From: an uncultured Lachnospiraceae bacterium
Lineage (GTDB): Bacteria > Bacillota > Clostridia > Lachnospirales > Lachnospiraceae
Length of the DNA stretch: 64,000 nucleotides
Reading direction: 5' to 3'
Assembly (NCBI GenBank): GCA_959022495.1
Contig: CAUEYX010000012.1
Coordinates: forward strand, 9,636 to 73,635
Part shown: positions 27,163 to 35,847 of the stretch, piece by piece
How the letters are laid out: each line of letters begins with the position of its first letter
How positions within the stretch are numbered: the stretch's first letter is position 1
The notes under the pieces: model-generated
What the model was told of the DNA's origin: nothing
The model's input: the letters and a program-made list of their open reading frames with translations, nothing else
The model's database searches: none
Program-made: the position numbers and the translations under genes

Positions 27163-27197
27163 CTAAATAATTTTTAGATTACCTAAAAAATTTTTAG
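27163..27197. promoter_or_regulatory. Twin 15-bp palindromic operators between divergent purine operons
   Basis: CTAAATAATTTTTAG (27163-27177) and CTAAAAAATTTTTAG (27183-27197) are near-identical dyads whose centres are 20 bp apart, two helical turns. They lie midway between the ssnA promoter and the regulator promoter. This is the expected geometry for cooperative binding by a dimeric regulator, most simply the PAS/HTH protein encoded at 27303. Confidence 0.75.
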
Positions 27198-27205
27198 AAA
27201 AAGTG

Positions 27206-27233
27206 TTGACACCGGCTTTTTTTATGCTATGAT
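27206..27233 (+). promoter_or_regulatory. Promoter of the rightward purine operon
   Basis: Consensus TTGACA (27206-27211) and TATGAT (27228-27233) with a 16-base spacer, 8 bases beyond the twin palindromes. Confidence 0.75.
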
Positions 27234-27302
27234 TGGTTTAGAGACACACATCACATTTACATTTTCTCTCTGGCTTTATGCTTAGAAAAGGCAGGTGAAA
27301 AA

Positions 27303-27950
27303 ATGGTCCACAAACTTGAGTTTTTAAAACAGCTCGCGCACGGTCTCACCGCTCAGTTCGGGAATTCCTGCGAAGTCGTGATCCATGACCTGAAAAGGAA
27401 AGATCTGGACAGTTCCATCGTCTACATCGAGAATGGTCATGTGTCGAACCGCCATACCGGGGACGGTCCTTCAGGTATCGTGCTGGAGACGCTTCGCTCC
27501 GATCCGTCCAAGGTGAAAGATAAACTCGCTTATCTCACCCGCACAGACGACGGCAGGATCTTAAAATCCAGCACCCTCTATATCCGGGATGAGGACGGCA
27601 GGGTCGCCTACATTTTTTCCATTAATTATGACATCACGACACTGCTTGCCATGGAGAATACGCTCCACGGCCTGGTACATACTGAGCCTGAAGAGGATGC
27701 GGAAGAAAAAAATCCAGACGCGCCTCAGACCATCACCCACAACGTGACCGAGCTTCTGGACCTGCTCATTGAACAGGCGATCGCGAAAGTCGGGAAGCCT
27801 GTAGCGCTCATGAACAAGGACGACAAGGTCGCTGTGGTACAGTACTTAAACAACGCCGGAGCGTTCCTGATCACAAAGTCAGGGGACAAAGTCTCCTCCC
27901 TTCTCGGGATATCAAAATTTACATTGTACAGCTACATGGACAAAAACTGA
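27303..27950 (+). CDS. YheO/DauR-type PAS and helix-turn-helix transcriptional regulator
   Basis: 215 residues. The N-terminal YheO-like PAS domain (about 5-115; FLKQLAHGLTAQFGNSCEVVIHD, IFSINYDIT) is followed by an acidic linker and a C-terminal HTH (about 150-215; NKDDKVAVVQYLNNAGAFLITKSG, then LGISKFTLYSYMD). Family members sense small metabolites in nitrogen-compound catabolism. It heads the ygeX-ygeY-ygeW operon and faces ssnA across paired palindromes, so it is the likely local regulator; whether activator or repressor cannot be told. Ligand unknown. Confidence 0.9.
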   Translation: MVHKLEFLKQLAHGLTAQFGNSCEVVIHDLKRKDLDSSIVYIENGHVSNRHTGDGPSGIVLETLRSDPSKVKDKLAYLTRTDDGRILKSSTLYIRDEDGRVAYIFSINYDITTLLAMENTLHGLVHTEPEEDAEEKNPDAPQTITHNVTELLDLLIEQAIAKVGKPVALMNKDDKVAVVQYLNNAGAFLITKSGDKVSSLLGISKFTLYSYMDKN

Positions 27951-28060
27951 GCATGCGGCAGGAGGACATCTCCTGACGCGCAGGCTTGCCTGCAGGCGGC
28001 ATGGAGTGTCGGTCCCGGCATATGGCGGCATGCGAAAAATGTTACTTAAGGAAACAATTA
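27951..28060 (+). other. Hairpin-rich gap between regulator and ygeX
   Basis: GCATGC at about 27953 and again at about 28029 bracket a perfect hairpin AGGAG/CTCCT and another GCAGGC/GCCTGC. No T-run follows, so readthrough into ygeX is expected. It may set relative expression or mRNA stability. Confidence 0.45.
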
Positions 28061-28078
28061 ATATAAGGAGGTTCCACA

Positions 28079-29284
28079 ATGGAAACAATCAAATGGGCAG
28101 TAAACAACATGCCGAAGACCGACGACGCGCAGCTGAAGGTCATGGGGCTTGATGAGGTGAAAAAGGCACGTGCTTTCCACGAAAGCTTTCCCCAGTACAC
28201 AGTCACACCGCTGGCGAAGCTGGACCACATGGCAGCGCACCTTGGTCTCAAAGAAGTATACATAAAGGATGAATCCTACCGCTTCGGGCTGAACGCCTTC
28301 AAGGTGCTCGGCGGTTCCTTCGCCATGGCGCGCTACATTGCGAAGCAGACCGGAAAAGATGTATCAGAACTTCCTTATAATGTGCTCACATCCGAAGAGC
28401 TCCGCAAAGAATTCGGTCAGGCGACCTTCTTCACAGCCACGGACGGAAACCACGGGCGCGGAGTGGCGTGGGCGGCAAATAAACTGGGACAGAAAGCAGT
28501 CGTCCTCATGCCCAAGGGCACCACAGAGACACGGCTGAACAACATCCTCGCAGAAGGCGCCCAGGCGACCATCGAGGAATACAACTATGACGAATGTGTC
28601 CGCATGGCAAATGCCATGGCAGAGAAGACCGAGAACGGCGTCATGGTACAGGATACCGCATGGGACGGCTATGAGGAGATTCCGGCGTGGATCATGCAGG
28701 GCTACGGTACCATGGCAATGGAGGCTGACGACCAGCTCCACGGTTATGGATGCGAGCGTCCGACCCATGTGTTCATCCAGGCAGGCGTCGGTTCCCTCGC
28801 GGGAGCGGTCCAGGGATATTTCGCCAACCGCTATCCTGAGAACCCGCCGAAGGTCATCGTCGTGGAAGCTGAGGCTGCCGCATGTCTGTACAAAGGCGCA
28901 TGCGCGGGAGACGGCGACATCCGCATCGTGGACGGCGACATGGTGACCATCATGGCAGGACTTGCCTGCGGCGAGCCAAACACCATCTCATGGGATATCT
29001 TAAAGAACCACGTTGATACCTTCGTCGCATCCCCGGACTGGGTAGCGGCAAGAGGCATGCGGATGCTGGCGGCGCCGATCAAAGGCGACCAGCCGGTGAC
29101 ATCCGGCGAATCCGGGGCAGCGCCCTTCGGAACACTTGCGTGCATCATGACAATGGATGAGTACAAACCTCTCAGAGATCATCTGGGTCTGGATGAGAAC
29201 TCCAAAGTCCTCCTCTTCTCCACGGAGGGAGACACAGACCCGCAGAGGTACGAATCCATCGTCTGGGGCGGTAACGACCGATAG
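28079..29284 (+). CDS. dpaL: 2,3-diaminopropionate ammonia-lyase (YgeX)
   Basis: 401-residue PLP enzyme that splits 2,3-diaminopropionate to pyruvate and ammonia through an aminoacrylate intermediate. The PLP lysine is in RFGLNAFKVLGG (about Lys75); ATDGNHGRGVAWAA is the phosphate-side loop and FIQAGVGSLAGA the glycine loop. ATG 28079 follows AAGGAGG. In gut Firmicutes this gene belongs to the set tied to anaerobic urate use, where it would convert the deaminated C3 fragment into pyruvate. Confidence 0.95.
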   Translation: METIKWAVNNMPKTDDAQLKVMGLDEVKKARAFHESFPQYTVTPLAKLDHMAAHLGLKEVYIKDESYRFGLNAFKVLGGSFAMARYIAKQTGKDVSELPYNVLTSEELRKEFGQATFFTATDGNHGRGVAWAANKLGQKAVVLMPKGTTETRLNNILAEGAQATIEEYNYDECVRMANAMAEKTENGVMVQDTAWDGYEEIPAWIMQGYGTMAMEADDQLHGYGCERPTHVFIQAGVGSLAGAVQGYFANRYPENPPKVIVVEAEAAACLYKGACAGDGDIRIVDGDMVTIMAGLACGEPNTISWDILKNHVDTFVASPDWVAARGMRMLAAPIKGDQPVTSGESGAAPFGTLACIMTMDEYKPLRDHLGLDENSKVLLFSTEGDTDPQRYESIVWGGNDR

Positions 29285-29331
29285 ATGTAACCTATTGATG
29301 ATACATAACACAAAAAAGGAGAAAGATTATT

Positions 29332-30642
29332 ATGGATTTCAACAAGATCAAAGAAGCTGCACAGAACTATGAAAAAGACATGACCGCATTTCTGCGCGCC
29401 ATCGTGAAGAACCCGGGCGAGAGCTGCGACGAGAAAGCGCACATCGAGACCATCGCCGCTGAGATGAAGAAACTGGACTTCGACGAAGTCGTCATCGATC
29501 CCCAGGGAAATGTCATCGGCTACATGGGAACCGGCGACAAGATCATCGCATTTGACGCGCACATTGATACCGTAGGTATCGGAAACATTGAGAACTGGAC
29601 ATTCGACCCGTACGAGGGATATGAGACGGATACCGAGATCGGCGGACGCGGCGTGTCCGACCAGTGCGGCGGTATCGTATCCGCTACATACGGCGCAAGG
29701 ATCATGAAAGACCTTGACCTCATCCCGGAGGGATGCAAGATCATGGTGGTGGGAACTGTTCAGGAAGAGGACTGCGACGGCCTGTGCTGGCAGTACATCA
29801 TCAACGAAGACAAGATCCGTCCGGAGTTTGTCGTATCTACTGAGCCCACAGACGGCGGTATCTACAGAGGACAGCGCGGACGTATGGAGATCCGCGTGGA
29901 CGTCAAAGGCGTATCCTGCCACGGTTCCGCTCCGGAGCGCGGCGACAACGCGATCTACAAGATGGCTGACATCCTTCAGGATGTGCGTTCCCTCAACGGG
30001 AACGACGACGCTGACGAGACCGAGATCAAAGGTCTGGTAAAAATGCTCAACCCGAAATACAACCCGGACTGGGAAGAGGCACGTTTCCTCGGACGCGGTA
30101 CTGTCACTGTATCCCAGATCTTCTACACATCCCCGAGCCGCTGCGCGGTAGCGGATTCCTGCGCGGTATCACTTGACCGCCGCATGACATTCGGCGAGAC
30201 ATGGGAGAGCTGCCTGGACGAGATCCGCGCACTCCCGAGCGTACAGAAATATGGCGATGACGTCGTTGTATCCATGTACAACTATGACCGCCCGTCTTAC
30301 ACAGGATGCGTATATGAGATCGAGTGCTACTTCCCGACATGGGCGATCCCGAAGGATCACAAGGTAACAAAGGCTCTTGAGAAAGCTTACACATCCCTGT
30401 ACGGCGACAAGAGGATCGGCGCTGAAGAAACTCTGGAAATGCGCCAGGCACGCCCGCTGACAGACAAGTGGACATTCTCCACAAACGGCGTATCCATCAT
30501 GGGAAGAAACGGCATCCCGTGCATCGGATTCGGACCGGGAGCTGAGGCTCAGGCACACGCGCCGAACGAGAAGACATGGAAACAGGATCTCGTGACATGC
30601 GCGGCTGTATATGCGGCACTGCCGAAATCCTACTGCGAGTAA
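29332..30642 (+). CDS. ygeY: YgeY, M20-family metallopeptidase/deacylase
   Basis: 436 residues. M20 dinuclear-metal motifs: [10 protein letters not shown] (metal His/Asp), [13 protein letters not shown] (bridging Asp), [11 protein letters not shown] (catalytic Glu pair) and STEPTDG; the dimerisation lid starts near [19 protein letters not shown]. It matches the YgeY family of selenium-hydroxylase clusters. Such enzymes cleave amide bonds of N-acyl or carbamoyl amino acids, so an N-carbamoyl-type intermediate is the probable substrate. 47 bases downstream of ygeX. Confidence 0.93.
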   Translation: MDFNKIKEAAQNYEKDMTAFLRAIVKNPGESCDEKAHIETIAAEMKKLDFDEVVIDPQGNVIGYMGTGDKIIAFDAHIDTVGIGNIENWTFDPYEGYETDTEIGGRGVSDQCGGIVSATYGARIMKDLDLIPEGCKIMVVGTVQEEDCDGLCWQYIINEDKIRPEFVVSTEPTDGGIYRGQRGRMEIRVDVKGVSCHGSAPERGDNAIYKMADILQDVRSLNGNDDADETEIKGLVKMLNPKYNPDWEEARFLGRGTVTVSQIFYTSPSRCAVADSCAVSLDRRMTFGETWESCLDEIRALPSVQKYGDDVVVSMYNYDRPSYTGCVYEIECYFPTWAIPKDHKVTKALEKAYTSLYGDKRIGAEETLEMRQARPLTDKWTFSTNGVSIMGRNGIPCIGFGPGAEAQAHAPNEKTWKQDLVTCAAVYAALPKSYCE

Positions 30643-31005
30643 AACTTATTAAACAGTGTCCCGCTGAGTGGAACTGTACTGCATCACGAAGCGGGCTCCA
30701 CTTTACCTCATCCGTTGGAATGGGTGTTCCGCAAAACGCTTCGCTCACGCAGCACAGTTCCACTCAGCGTACGCACTTCAAATAAGAAGTGTAAGTGTGC
30801 CAAGATCGGAAAGCTGCCAACTACGAGATAGGTTGCACCTCGCTTGTTTGGTCTGTTTATGCGGGGGCAATCACACAACATCCGCAGGCTTACAGATATG
30901 CGCATTAGCTGAGGTAGAGCGAAACGGCGGAATGAATGATACAAAAACAGATTTTCGTAATACAAAGTAAAATTTTTTTCATAAGATCAAGGAGGATAAA
31001 CAAAA
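30643..31005 (+). other. 363-base gap with a large folded RNA element ahead of ygeW
   Basis: No gene seen. A perfect 16-bp inverted repeat (30662-30677 with 30754-30769) encloses CGAAGCG/CGCTTCG (30687-30693 with 30737-30743). A hairpin CACTTC/GAAGTG (30774-30791) follows. Then TGTAAG-TGTG (30790-30799) can pair with CACA (30872-30875) and CTTACA (30889-30894), closing a ~100-base domain. Two folded domains in a row before a gene could be a riboswitch-like leader, an attenuator or a stable REP-type repeat. I do not recognise it as a known purine, xanthine or guanidine class. Confidence 0.55.
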
Positions 31006-32199
31006 ATGAAAACTTTACAGGATTACATCGATAAGCTGAATTCACTGAACTTTAAGGATATGTACAACGGCGACTTCTTCCTCACATGGGAGAAGACAGA
31101 CGAGGAGCTCGAGGCGGTATTTACCGTAGCTGACGCTCTTCGCTTCATGAGAGAGAACAACATTTCCACAAAGGTATTCGAGAGCGGTCTCGGCATCTCT
31201 CTGTTCCGCGACAACTCCACGCGTACCCGCTTCTCTTTCGCTTCTGCCTGCAACCTGTTAGGTCTTGAGGTTCAGGATCTGGACGAGGGTAAATCACAGG
31301 TGGCTCACGGCGAGACCGTCCGCGAGACAGCGAACATGATCTCCTTCATGGCTGACGTGATCGGTATCCGCGACGATATGTACATCGGCAAGGGAAATGC
31401 TTACATGCATGAGGTTGTTGACGCTGTGACACAGGGAAATAAGGACGGTATTCTTGAGCAGAAACCGACGCTTGTCAACCTGCAGTGCGACATCGACCAC
31501 CCGACACAGGCAATGGCTGACATGCTCCACATCATCCATGAGTTCGGCGGCGTAGAGAATCTGAAAGGCAAGAAGATCGCCATGACATGGGCTTACTCTC
31601 CGTCCTACGGCAAGCCGCTCTCCGTTCCCCAGGGAATCATCGGACTGATGACACGTTTCGGAATGGACGTTGTACTTGCTCATCCGGAAGGATACGAGGT
31701 ATTCCCGGAGGTCGAGGCAGTCGCTGCTGAGAACGCGAAGAAATCCGGCGGTACCTTCACAAAGACAAACGACATGGCAGAGGCATTCAAGGATGCTGAC
31801 ATCGTATATCCGAAGAGCTGGGCTCCGTTCGCTGCAATGGAGAAACGTACAGAACTCTACGGAAACGGCGACTTCGACGGAATCAAGGCTCTGGAGCAGG
31901 AGCTCCTTGCTCAGAACGCGCAGCATAAAGACTGGGCCTGCACAGAGGAACTGATGAAGACGACAAAGGACGGCAAGGCACTCTACATGCACTGCCTGCC
32001 GGCTGACATCACAGGCGTAAGCTGCGAAGAGGGCGAGGTTGACGCAAGCGTATTCGACCGCTACAGAGACCCGCTTTACAAAGAGGCGAGCTACAAGCCG
32101 TACATCATCGCTGCCATGATCTTCCTCGCGAAGTTCGCTGATCCGGCTGACATCCTCAAGAAGCTGGAAGAAAAAGGCACACCGCGCGTTTTTAAGTAA
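31006..32199 (+). CDS. ygeW: YgeW, knotted carbamoyltransferase
   Basis: 397 residues, related to ornithine/aspartate carbamoyltransferases. The carbamoyl-phosphate loop FRDNSTRTRFSF, HPTQAMADMLH and HCLPAD are all present. It has the YgeW-type insertion that forms the knotted fold. The physiological acceptor is unproven; in this context it would release carbamoyl phosphate from a ureido intermediate, feeding the carbamate kinase two genes on. ATG 31006 has AAGGAGG. Confidence 0.94.
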   Translation: MKTLQDYIDKLNSLNFKDMYNGDFFLTWEKTDEELEAVFTVADALRFMRENNISTKVFESGLGISLFRDNSTRTRFSFASACNLLGLEVQDLDEGKSQVAHGETVRETANMISFMADVIGIRDDMYIGKGNAYMHEVVDAVTQGNKDGILEQKPTLVNLQCDIDHPTQAMADMLHIIHEFGGVENLKGKKIAMTWAYSPSYGKPLSVPQGIIGLMTRFGMDVVLAHPEGYEVFPEVEAVAAENAKKSGGTFTKTNDMAEAFKDADIVYPKSWAPFAAMEKRTELYGNGDFDGIKALEQELLAQNAQHKDWACTEELMKTTKDGKALYMHCLPADITGVSCEEGEVDASVFDRYRDPLYKEASYKPYIIAAMIFLAKFADPADILKKLEEKGTPRVFK

Positions 32200-32302
32200 G
32201 ATCATCAGATCAGATACGAAAACATCCACGGGGCAGACAGGATTCTGCCCCGAAAATAATCGAACAGATTACAATATCAATGATATCAGGAGGTAATACA
32301 CC

Positions 32303-32683
32303 ATGTTAAAATATGTTGACACAAAGAACGCACCTGCAGCCATCGGACCGTACTCACAGGGGATCATCCTCAACGGCATCGCATTCTTCTCCGGACAGAT
32401 CCCGCTCTCTCCGGAGACCGGCGAAGTAGTCGGGACAACAATTGAAGAGCAGACAGAGCAGGTAATGCAGAATGTCAAAGCACTTCTTGAGAGCCAGGGC
32501 GCCGACTTTACAGACGTTGTAAAAACAACCTGCTTCCTTGCAGACATGGGCGATTTCGCAGCATTTAACGAAATCTATGCGAAATACTTCACAGGCAAAC
32601 CGGCACGCTCCTGCGTTGCTGTAAAAGCACTTCCGAAGGGAGTTCTCTGTGAGGTAGAGACCATCGCCGCTGTGAAAGAATAA
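32303..32683 (+). CDS. ridA: RidA (YjgF/YER057c) enamine/imine deaminase
   Basis: 126 residues. The family signature VEVETIAAV is seen as [11 protein letters not shown] near the end, together with the Arg of PARSCVAV, which contacts the substrate, and GPYSQGI near the N-terminus. It hydrolyses 2-aminoacrylate-type enamines that damage PLP enzymes. This fits placement with diaminopropionate ammonia-lyase, whose mechanism releases 2-aminoacrylate. ATG 32303 follows AGGAGG. Confidence 0.94.
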   Translation: MLKYVDTKNAPAAIGPYSQGIILNGIAFFSGQIPLSPETGEVVGTTIEEQTEQVMQNVKALLESQGADFTDVVKTTCFLADMGDFAAFNEIYAKYFTGKPARSCVAVKALPKGVLCEVETIAAVKE

Positions 32684-32699
32684 AACGCAGGAGGACGCT

Positions 32700-33644
32700 A
32701 TGGAAAAGAAAAAACGTATCGTCATTGCCCTGGGCGGGAACGCCCTTGGCAATACCCTGCCGGAACAGATGAAAGCTGTAAAGATCACATCCAAAGCAAT
32801 CGTTGATCTTATTGAAGAAGGTTGCGAGGTCGTCGTAGCACACGGCAACGGTCCCCAGGTTGGCATGGTAAACAATGCCATGATCGCGCTCACACATGAA
32901 GATCCGCAGCAGCCGAACACACCGCTCTCCGTCTGTGTGGCGATGAGCCAGGCGTACATCGGCTACGACCTTCAGAACGCGCTCCGTGAAGAGCTTTTAA
33001 ACAGAGGCATCACGGACATCCCGGTGGCGACCATGATCACACAGGTCCGCGTAGACCCGGAAGATCCGGCATTCGCAAATCCGTCCAAACCCATCGGACG
33101 CTTCATGACTGAGGAACAGGCGGACATGATGGCTGAGAAATACGATTACATCATGAAAGAGGACGCAGGGCGCGGCTACCGCCGTGTGGTTGCATCCCCG
33201 AAACCACAGGAAATCGTAGAGATCGGAACGATCCGCACTATGGTCAACTCCGGCGACCTTGTCATCGCCTGCGGAGGCGGCGGTATTCCCGTCACACGTC
33301 AGGGCAACCACTTAAAGGGTGCCAGCGCAGTCATTGATAAAGACTTCGCAAGCTGCCTGATGGCAAAGGAACTGGACGCTGACTTCCTCATCATCCTCAC
33401 CGCAGTGGAGAAAGCAGCCATCAACTACGGAAAACCAGATGAGAAATGGCTGGGCGACATCACAGTAGACGAGGCGAAGCAGTACATCGAGGAAGGACAT
33501 TTCGCGCCGGGCTCCATGCTGCCGAAGGTACAGGCAGCGGTTGACTTCGCGGAATCCAAGCCGGGCAGACAGGCACTGATCACACTGCTCGAGAAGGCAA
33601 AAGACGGAATCCTCGGTAAGACCGGAACAAGAATCCATCTGTAA
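32700..33644 (+). CDS. arcC: Carbamate kinase
   Basis: 314 residues, the usual length. VIALGGNALG starts the amino-acid-kinase fold; AHGNGPQVGM, VIACGGGGIPV, KDFASCLMA and the C-terminal GSMLPKVQAAVDF follow. It transfers phosphate from carbamoyl phosphate to ADP, giving ATP. Placed last in the purine operon, 16 bases after ridA and followed by a very strong terminator, it is probably the energy-yielding step of the pathway. Confidence 0.95.
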   Translation: MEKKKRIVIALGGNALGNTLPEQMKAVKITSKAIVDLIEEGCEVVVAHGNGPQVGMVNNAMIALTHEDPQQPNTPLSVCVAMSQAYIGYDLQNALREELLNRGITDIPVATMITQVRVDPEDPAFANPSKPIGRFMTEEQADMMAEKYDYIMKEDAGRGYRRVVASPKPQEIVEIGTIRTMVNSGDLVIACGGGGIPVTRQGNHLKGASAVIDKDFASCLMAKELDADFLIILTAVEKAAINYGKPDEKWLGDITVDEAKQYIEEGHFAPGSMLPKVQAAVDFAESKPGRQALITLLEKAKDGILGKTGTRIHL

Positions 33645-33698
33645 AAGCGCATAAAATCATATTGTATGCTATGATAAATCCAAACTCCTAAAATAATA

Positions 33699-33752
33699 CA
33701 AGAGAAGAAGCCGGAAATAATAAAGCTGTTTCCGGCTTCTTCTCTTGTTGTT
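33699..33752 (+). terminator. Strong terminator of the rightward purine operon
   Basis: A perfect 19-bp stem (33699-33717 with 33729-33747; arm starts CAAGAGAAGAAGCC) followed by TTGTTT. The arms are symmetrical enough to work on both strands. Confidence 0.9.
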
Positions 33753-33851
33753 TCTATATCCATTTATTAAAAAGCAATGATTCCTGGCATTTTTACATTT
33801 TTTGTTCTTTCCCTGTTATAATTCAAAACTAAACTATTATCATTTAAAATT

Positions 33852-33866
33852 ATACGTATTGCGTAT
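33852..33866 (+). promoter_or_regulatory. Candidate operator in the HicB-like gene leader
   Basis: ATACG-TATTG-CGTAT is a 15-bp inverted repeat about 30 bases after an extended -10 (TG-T-TATAAT, 33814-33822) and just before the ribosome site. Antitoxins of this kind usually bind their own promoter. Confidence 0.55.
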
Positions 33867-33926
33867 TATTATATAAAGGAGGAAAGTACCTTGCCGATAA
33901 TGCCAAACGAAATGGAGGTAATCAAT

Positions 33927-34346
33927 ATGTTATCAGCATATCCGGCATGCTTTTTTAAAGAAAACGATACTTATTCTGTCATCTTTCCGGACTTAAACTG
34001 GCTCTCTACCTGCGGCGAAACTCTCGAAATGGCATTTGAAATGGCAATCGAGTGTCTGGCAGGTTATCTTTATATGAATGAAAAAGAAAATCTATCTGCC
34101 CCTGCACCCTCTTCACTCTCCGATATCAACATTCAGGAGATCGCTGCAGAGTTAGAAATCAGCCCGGAAGAGTCATTCGTAAACATGGTAACAGTCAATG
34201 TAAAAGAATACGCGAAAAGCCATTTTGAAAAGCCGGTCAAGAAAACACTTTCTATACCGGCATGGCTCAATACCGTGGCTATGGAACGTAATATCAACTT
34301 CTCACAGGTTCTTCAAGAAGCACTGCTCTTAAAAATAAAACAATGA
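33927..34346 (+). CDS. HicB-like antitoxin-family protein, no HicA partner
   Basis: 139 residues from ATG 33927 (GGAGGT upstream); an in-frame TTG at 33891 with AAGGAGG is an alternative. The N-terminal half has the degenerate RNase-H fold of HicB (YPACFFKENDTYSVIFPDLN, TCGETLEMAFEMAIECLAGYL). The C-terminal half looks like a ribbon-helix-helix (KTLSIPAWLNTVAMERNINF, then SQVLQEALLLKI). HicA, normally a ~60-codon gene next door, is not found on either side. It may act as a stand-alone repressor or pair with a distant toxin. Confidence 0.7.
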   Translation: MLSAYPACFFKENDTYSVIFPDLNWLSTCGETLEMAFEMAIECLAGYLYMNEKENLSAPAPSSLSDINIQEIAAELEISPEESFVNMVTVNVKEYAKSHFEKPVKKTLSIPAWLNTVAMERNINFSQVLQEALLLKIKQ

Positions 34347-34512
34347 CTCTTAGATAATGGCTCCGAACCGAATCAAAGGTTTTGGAGCTTCATACTTTTT
34401 TATCTGTTTGTTCATAATCCATTCAAAACTTCATCACAATTTTTCCACATCTATTTTCTATACTATAATTGTTCTTAAGAAGAACACTTTTTCATAAACT
34501 TTTTCCCCCTTT

Positions 34513-34544
34513 GAGTCACGTATTTACGTGACTCTTCCTTTTTG
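34513..34544 (+). terminator. Terminator-like hairpin after the HicB-like gene
   Basis: GAGTCACGTA (34513-34522) pairs perfectly with TACGTGACTC (34525-34534), then TTCCTTTTT. A weaker stem (GGCTCCGAACC...GGTTTTGGAGC, about 34359-34389) with a T-run lies closer to the gene. Confidence 0.65.
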
Positions 34545-34568
34545 CAAAATTTTCTGACAATAATACTC

Positions 34569-34608
34569 AACGGGGTCAGGCCCCTCCAGAAAGGTGCCTG
34601 ACCCCGTT
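34569..34608. repeat. REP-like palindrome copy 2
   Basis: AACGGGGTCAGGC...GCCTGACCCCGTT, a 40-base near-palindrome sharing the core GTGCCTGACCCC and the flanking TGTGAACGG with the copy at 1275-1314. It lies 16 bases beyond the stop of the membrane-protein gene. Confidence 0.8.
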
Positions 34609-34624
34609 CACATATTTTTCACAA

Positions 34625-35158
34625 TTATCCGATCACTCTTCCCCGCATCCTGCCCCATATGTGGGCCTGCGCATATTCGTATGCTCTGTCATATATGAAC
34701 AGGCCGATCTGCCCCCCGACAAGGACAACGATCAGCACGGTGTCTGTCACTGCCCGCGAGAAGAGCATATCCCGGAAGATAAGCACAATTGGTATATATG
34801 CAATATTAAATATGAGATATTTTGAAATCCAGAAAACAGCCCGGCGTTTTATAATCCCGGGATGCTTCTCCAGCCATCTCCAGACAGCCTCGATTCCCCA
34901 GATATAGAACCCCATAGCCGTGAATGTCAATACATAAAACTTATTCGGCGCAGTGATAAATCCAAGCAGAACCGCCGCAATGTAAAACGCTGCACCTGCT
35001 TTCAATCCGAACTCACGCACAACAATCCCCACAAAAAAGGATGCCGCCGCGAGGAGGAATAATGTACTCGTCTCAATGATACTTCCAAGTGCCATAAAAA
35101 CAACTGTCAGCGCCAGCAGCAGACCGCCAAACGCCAAAGTTCTCGCCTTTACATGCAT
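34625..35158 (-). CDS. Five- to six-pass membrane protein of unknown function
   Basis: 177 residues from ATG 35158 (GGAGGAG upstream). Hydrophobic segments occur near 6-28, 32-50, 55-75, 80-95, 118-135 and 140-160; the layout (small, helical, [20 protein letters not shown] start) resembles ECF-transporter S components or YybS-like proteins, but I see no substrate motif. Its ATG overlaps the last codons of the J-protein gene by 10 bases, so the two are translated together. Confidence 0.7.
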   Translation of the reverse strand: MHVKARTLAFGGLLLALTVVFMALGSIIETSTLFLLAAASFFVGIVVREFGLKAGAAFYIAAVLLGFITAPNKFYVLTFTAMGFYIWGIEAVWRWLEKHPGIIKRRAVFWISKYLIFNIAYIPIVLIFRDMLFSRAVTDTVLIVVLVGGQIGLFIYDRAYEYAQAHIWGRMRGRVIG

Positions 35159-35847
35159 GAACAAAGATCTCCTCCCATACATTCACACAACTGGTCCGCA
35201 ATACACAGGTCACAGCACATATTACCTGTGCCGCATGAACCGCCGCCCATGCCGTATCCGCTGCCATAGCCGCTGTTCTGATATCTCTGGCTGCTGAACT
35301 CAAGCTGGTTTAAAAGCTGCCTGTATTGAAGGTTATTTGGTTCCATATTCACAGCCTGTGCCGCATGATCACGCGCCAGCACGTTATTGCCCAGTCCGAC
35401 ATTGGCGCATCCGCTCAGGTAATACCACAGCGCGGACCTCTCCGGCACCTGATCCAATGTGTTGAGTGCCTCACGGAAACGCCTGCTGTTGATATAATTC
35501 ATTGCCGCCTGGAGTCTGGGATCAGACTGCGCGTTCTGACTGCTGCCATAACTGCCGGAACTTCCTCCATATCCATATCCCGCATATCCGCCGGAACTGC
35601 CGGCTCCCCCACCATAGGATGAGCCGCCGTAGGAATATCCTCCGGTTCCACCTGCGGAACGCTCATGCATGATCGTATCATACGCCTCCTGGACTTCCTT
35701 GAATTTTTCTTCCGCCAGATCCGCCAGCGGATTGTCCACATTCGCGTCCGGGTGATATTTCCTGGTCAGGTCCCGGTACGCTTTCTTTATCTCATCATCC
35801 GATGCGCTGGGGGATACGCCCAGCACATCATATGGGTTTTTCGCCAT
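35149..35847 (-). CDS. J-domain (DnaJ-like) protein with Gly/Ser/Tyr linker and cysteine-rich tail
   Basis: 232 residues from ATG 35847 (GAGGAG). The J domain occupies about 4-65 with HPD at 32-34, so it can stimulate an Hsp70. A low-complexity stretch of Gly, Ser and Tyr (about 75-115) and a TPR-like helical region ([20 protein letters not shown]) follow. The last 30 residues hold eight cysteines ([19 protein letters not shown]). Classic DnaJ zinc fingers are absent. The tail could bind zinc or iron. It sits between a DUF5685 protein and a membrane protein with overlapping ends. Confidence 0.85.
   Translation of the reverse strand: MAKNPYDVLGVSPSASDDEIKKAYRDLTRKYHPDANVDNPLADLAEEKFKEVQEAYDTIMHERSAGGTGGYSYGGSSYGGGAGSSGGYAGYGYGGSSGSYGSSQNAQSDPRLQAAMNYINSRRFREALNTLDQVPERSALWYYLSGCANVGLGNNVLARDHAAQAVNMEPNNLQYRQLLNQLEFSSQRYQNSGYGSGYGMGGGSCGTGNMCCDLCIADQLCECMGGDLCSCM

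Noticed and set aside
33750..33926. HicA toxin gene upstream of the HicB-like gene
   Set aside because: Looked on both strands; only a promoter, a dyad and AT-rich sequence are present.
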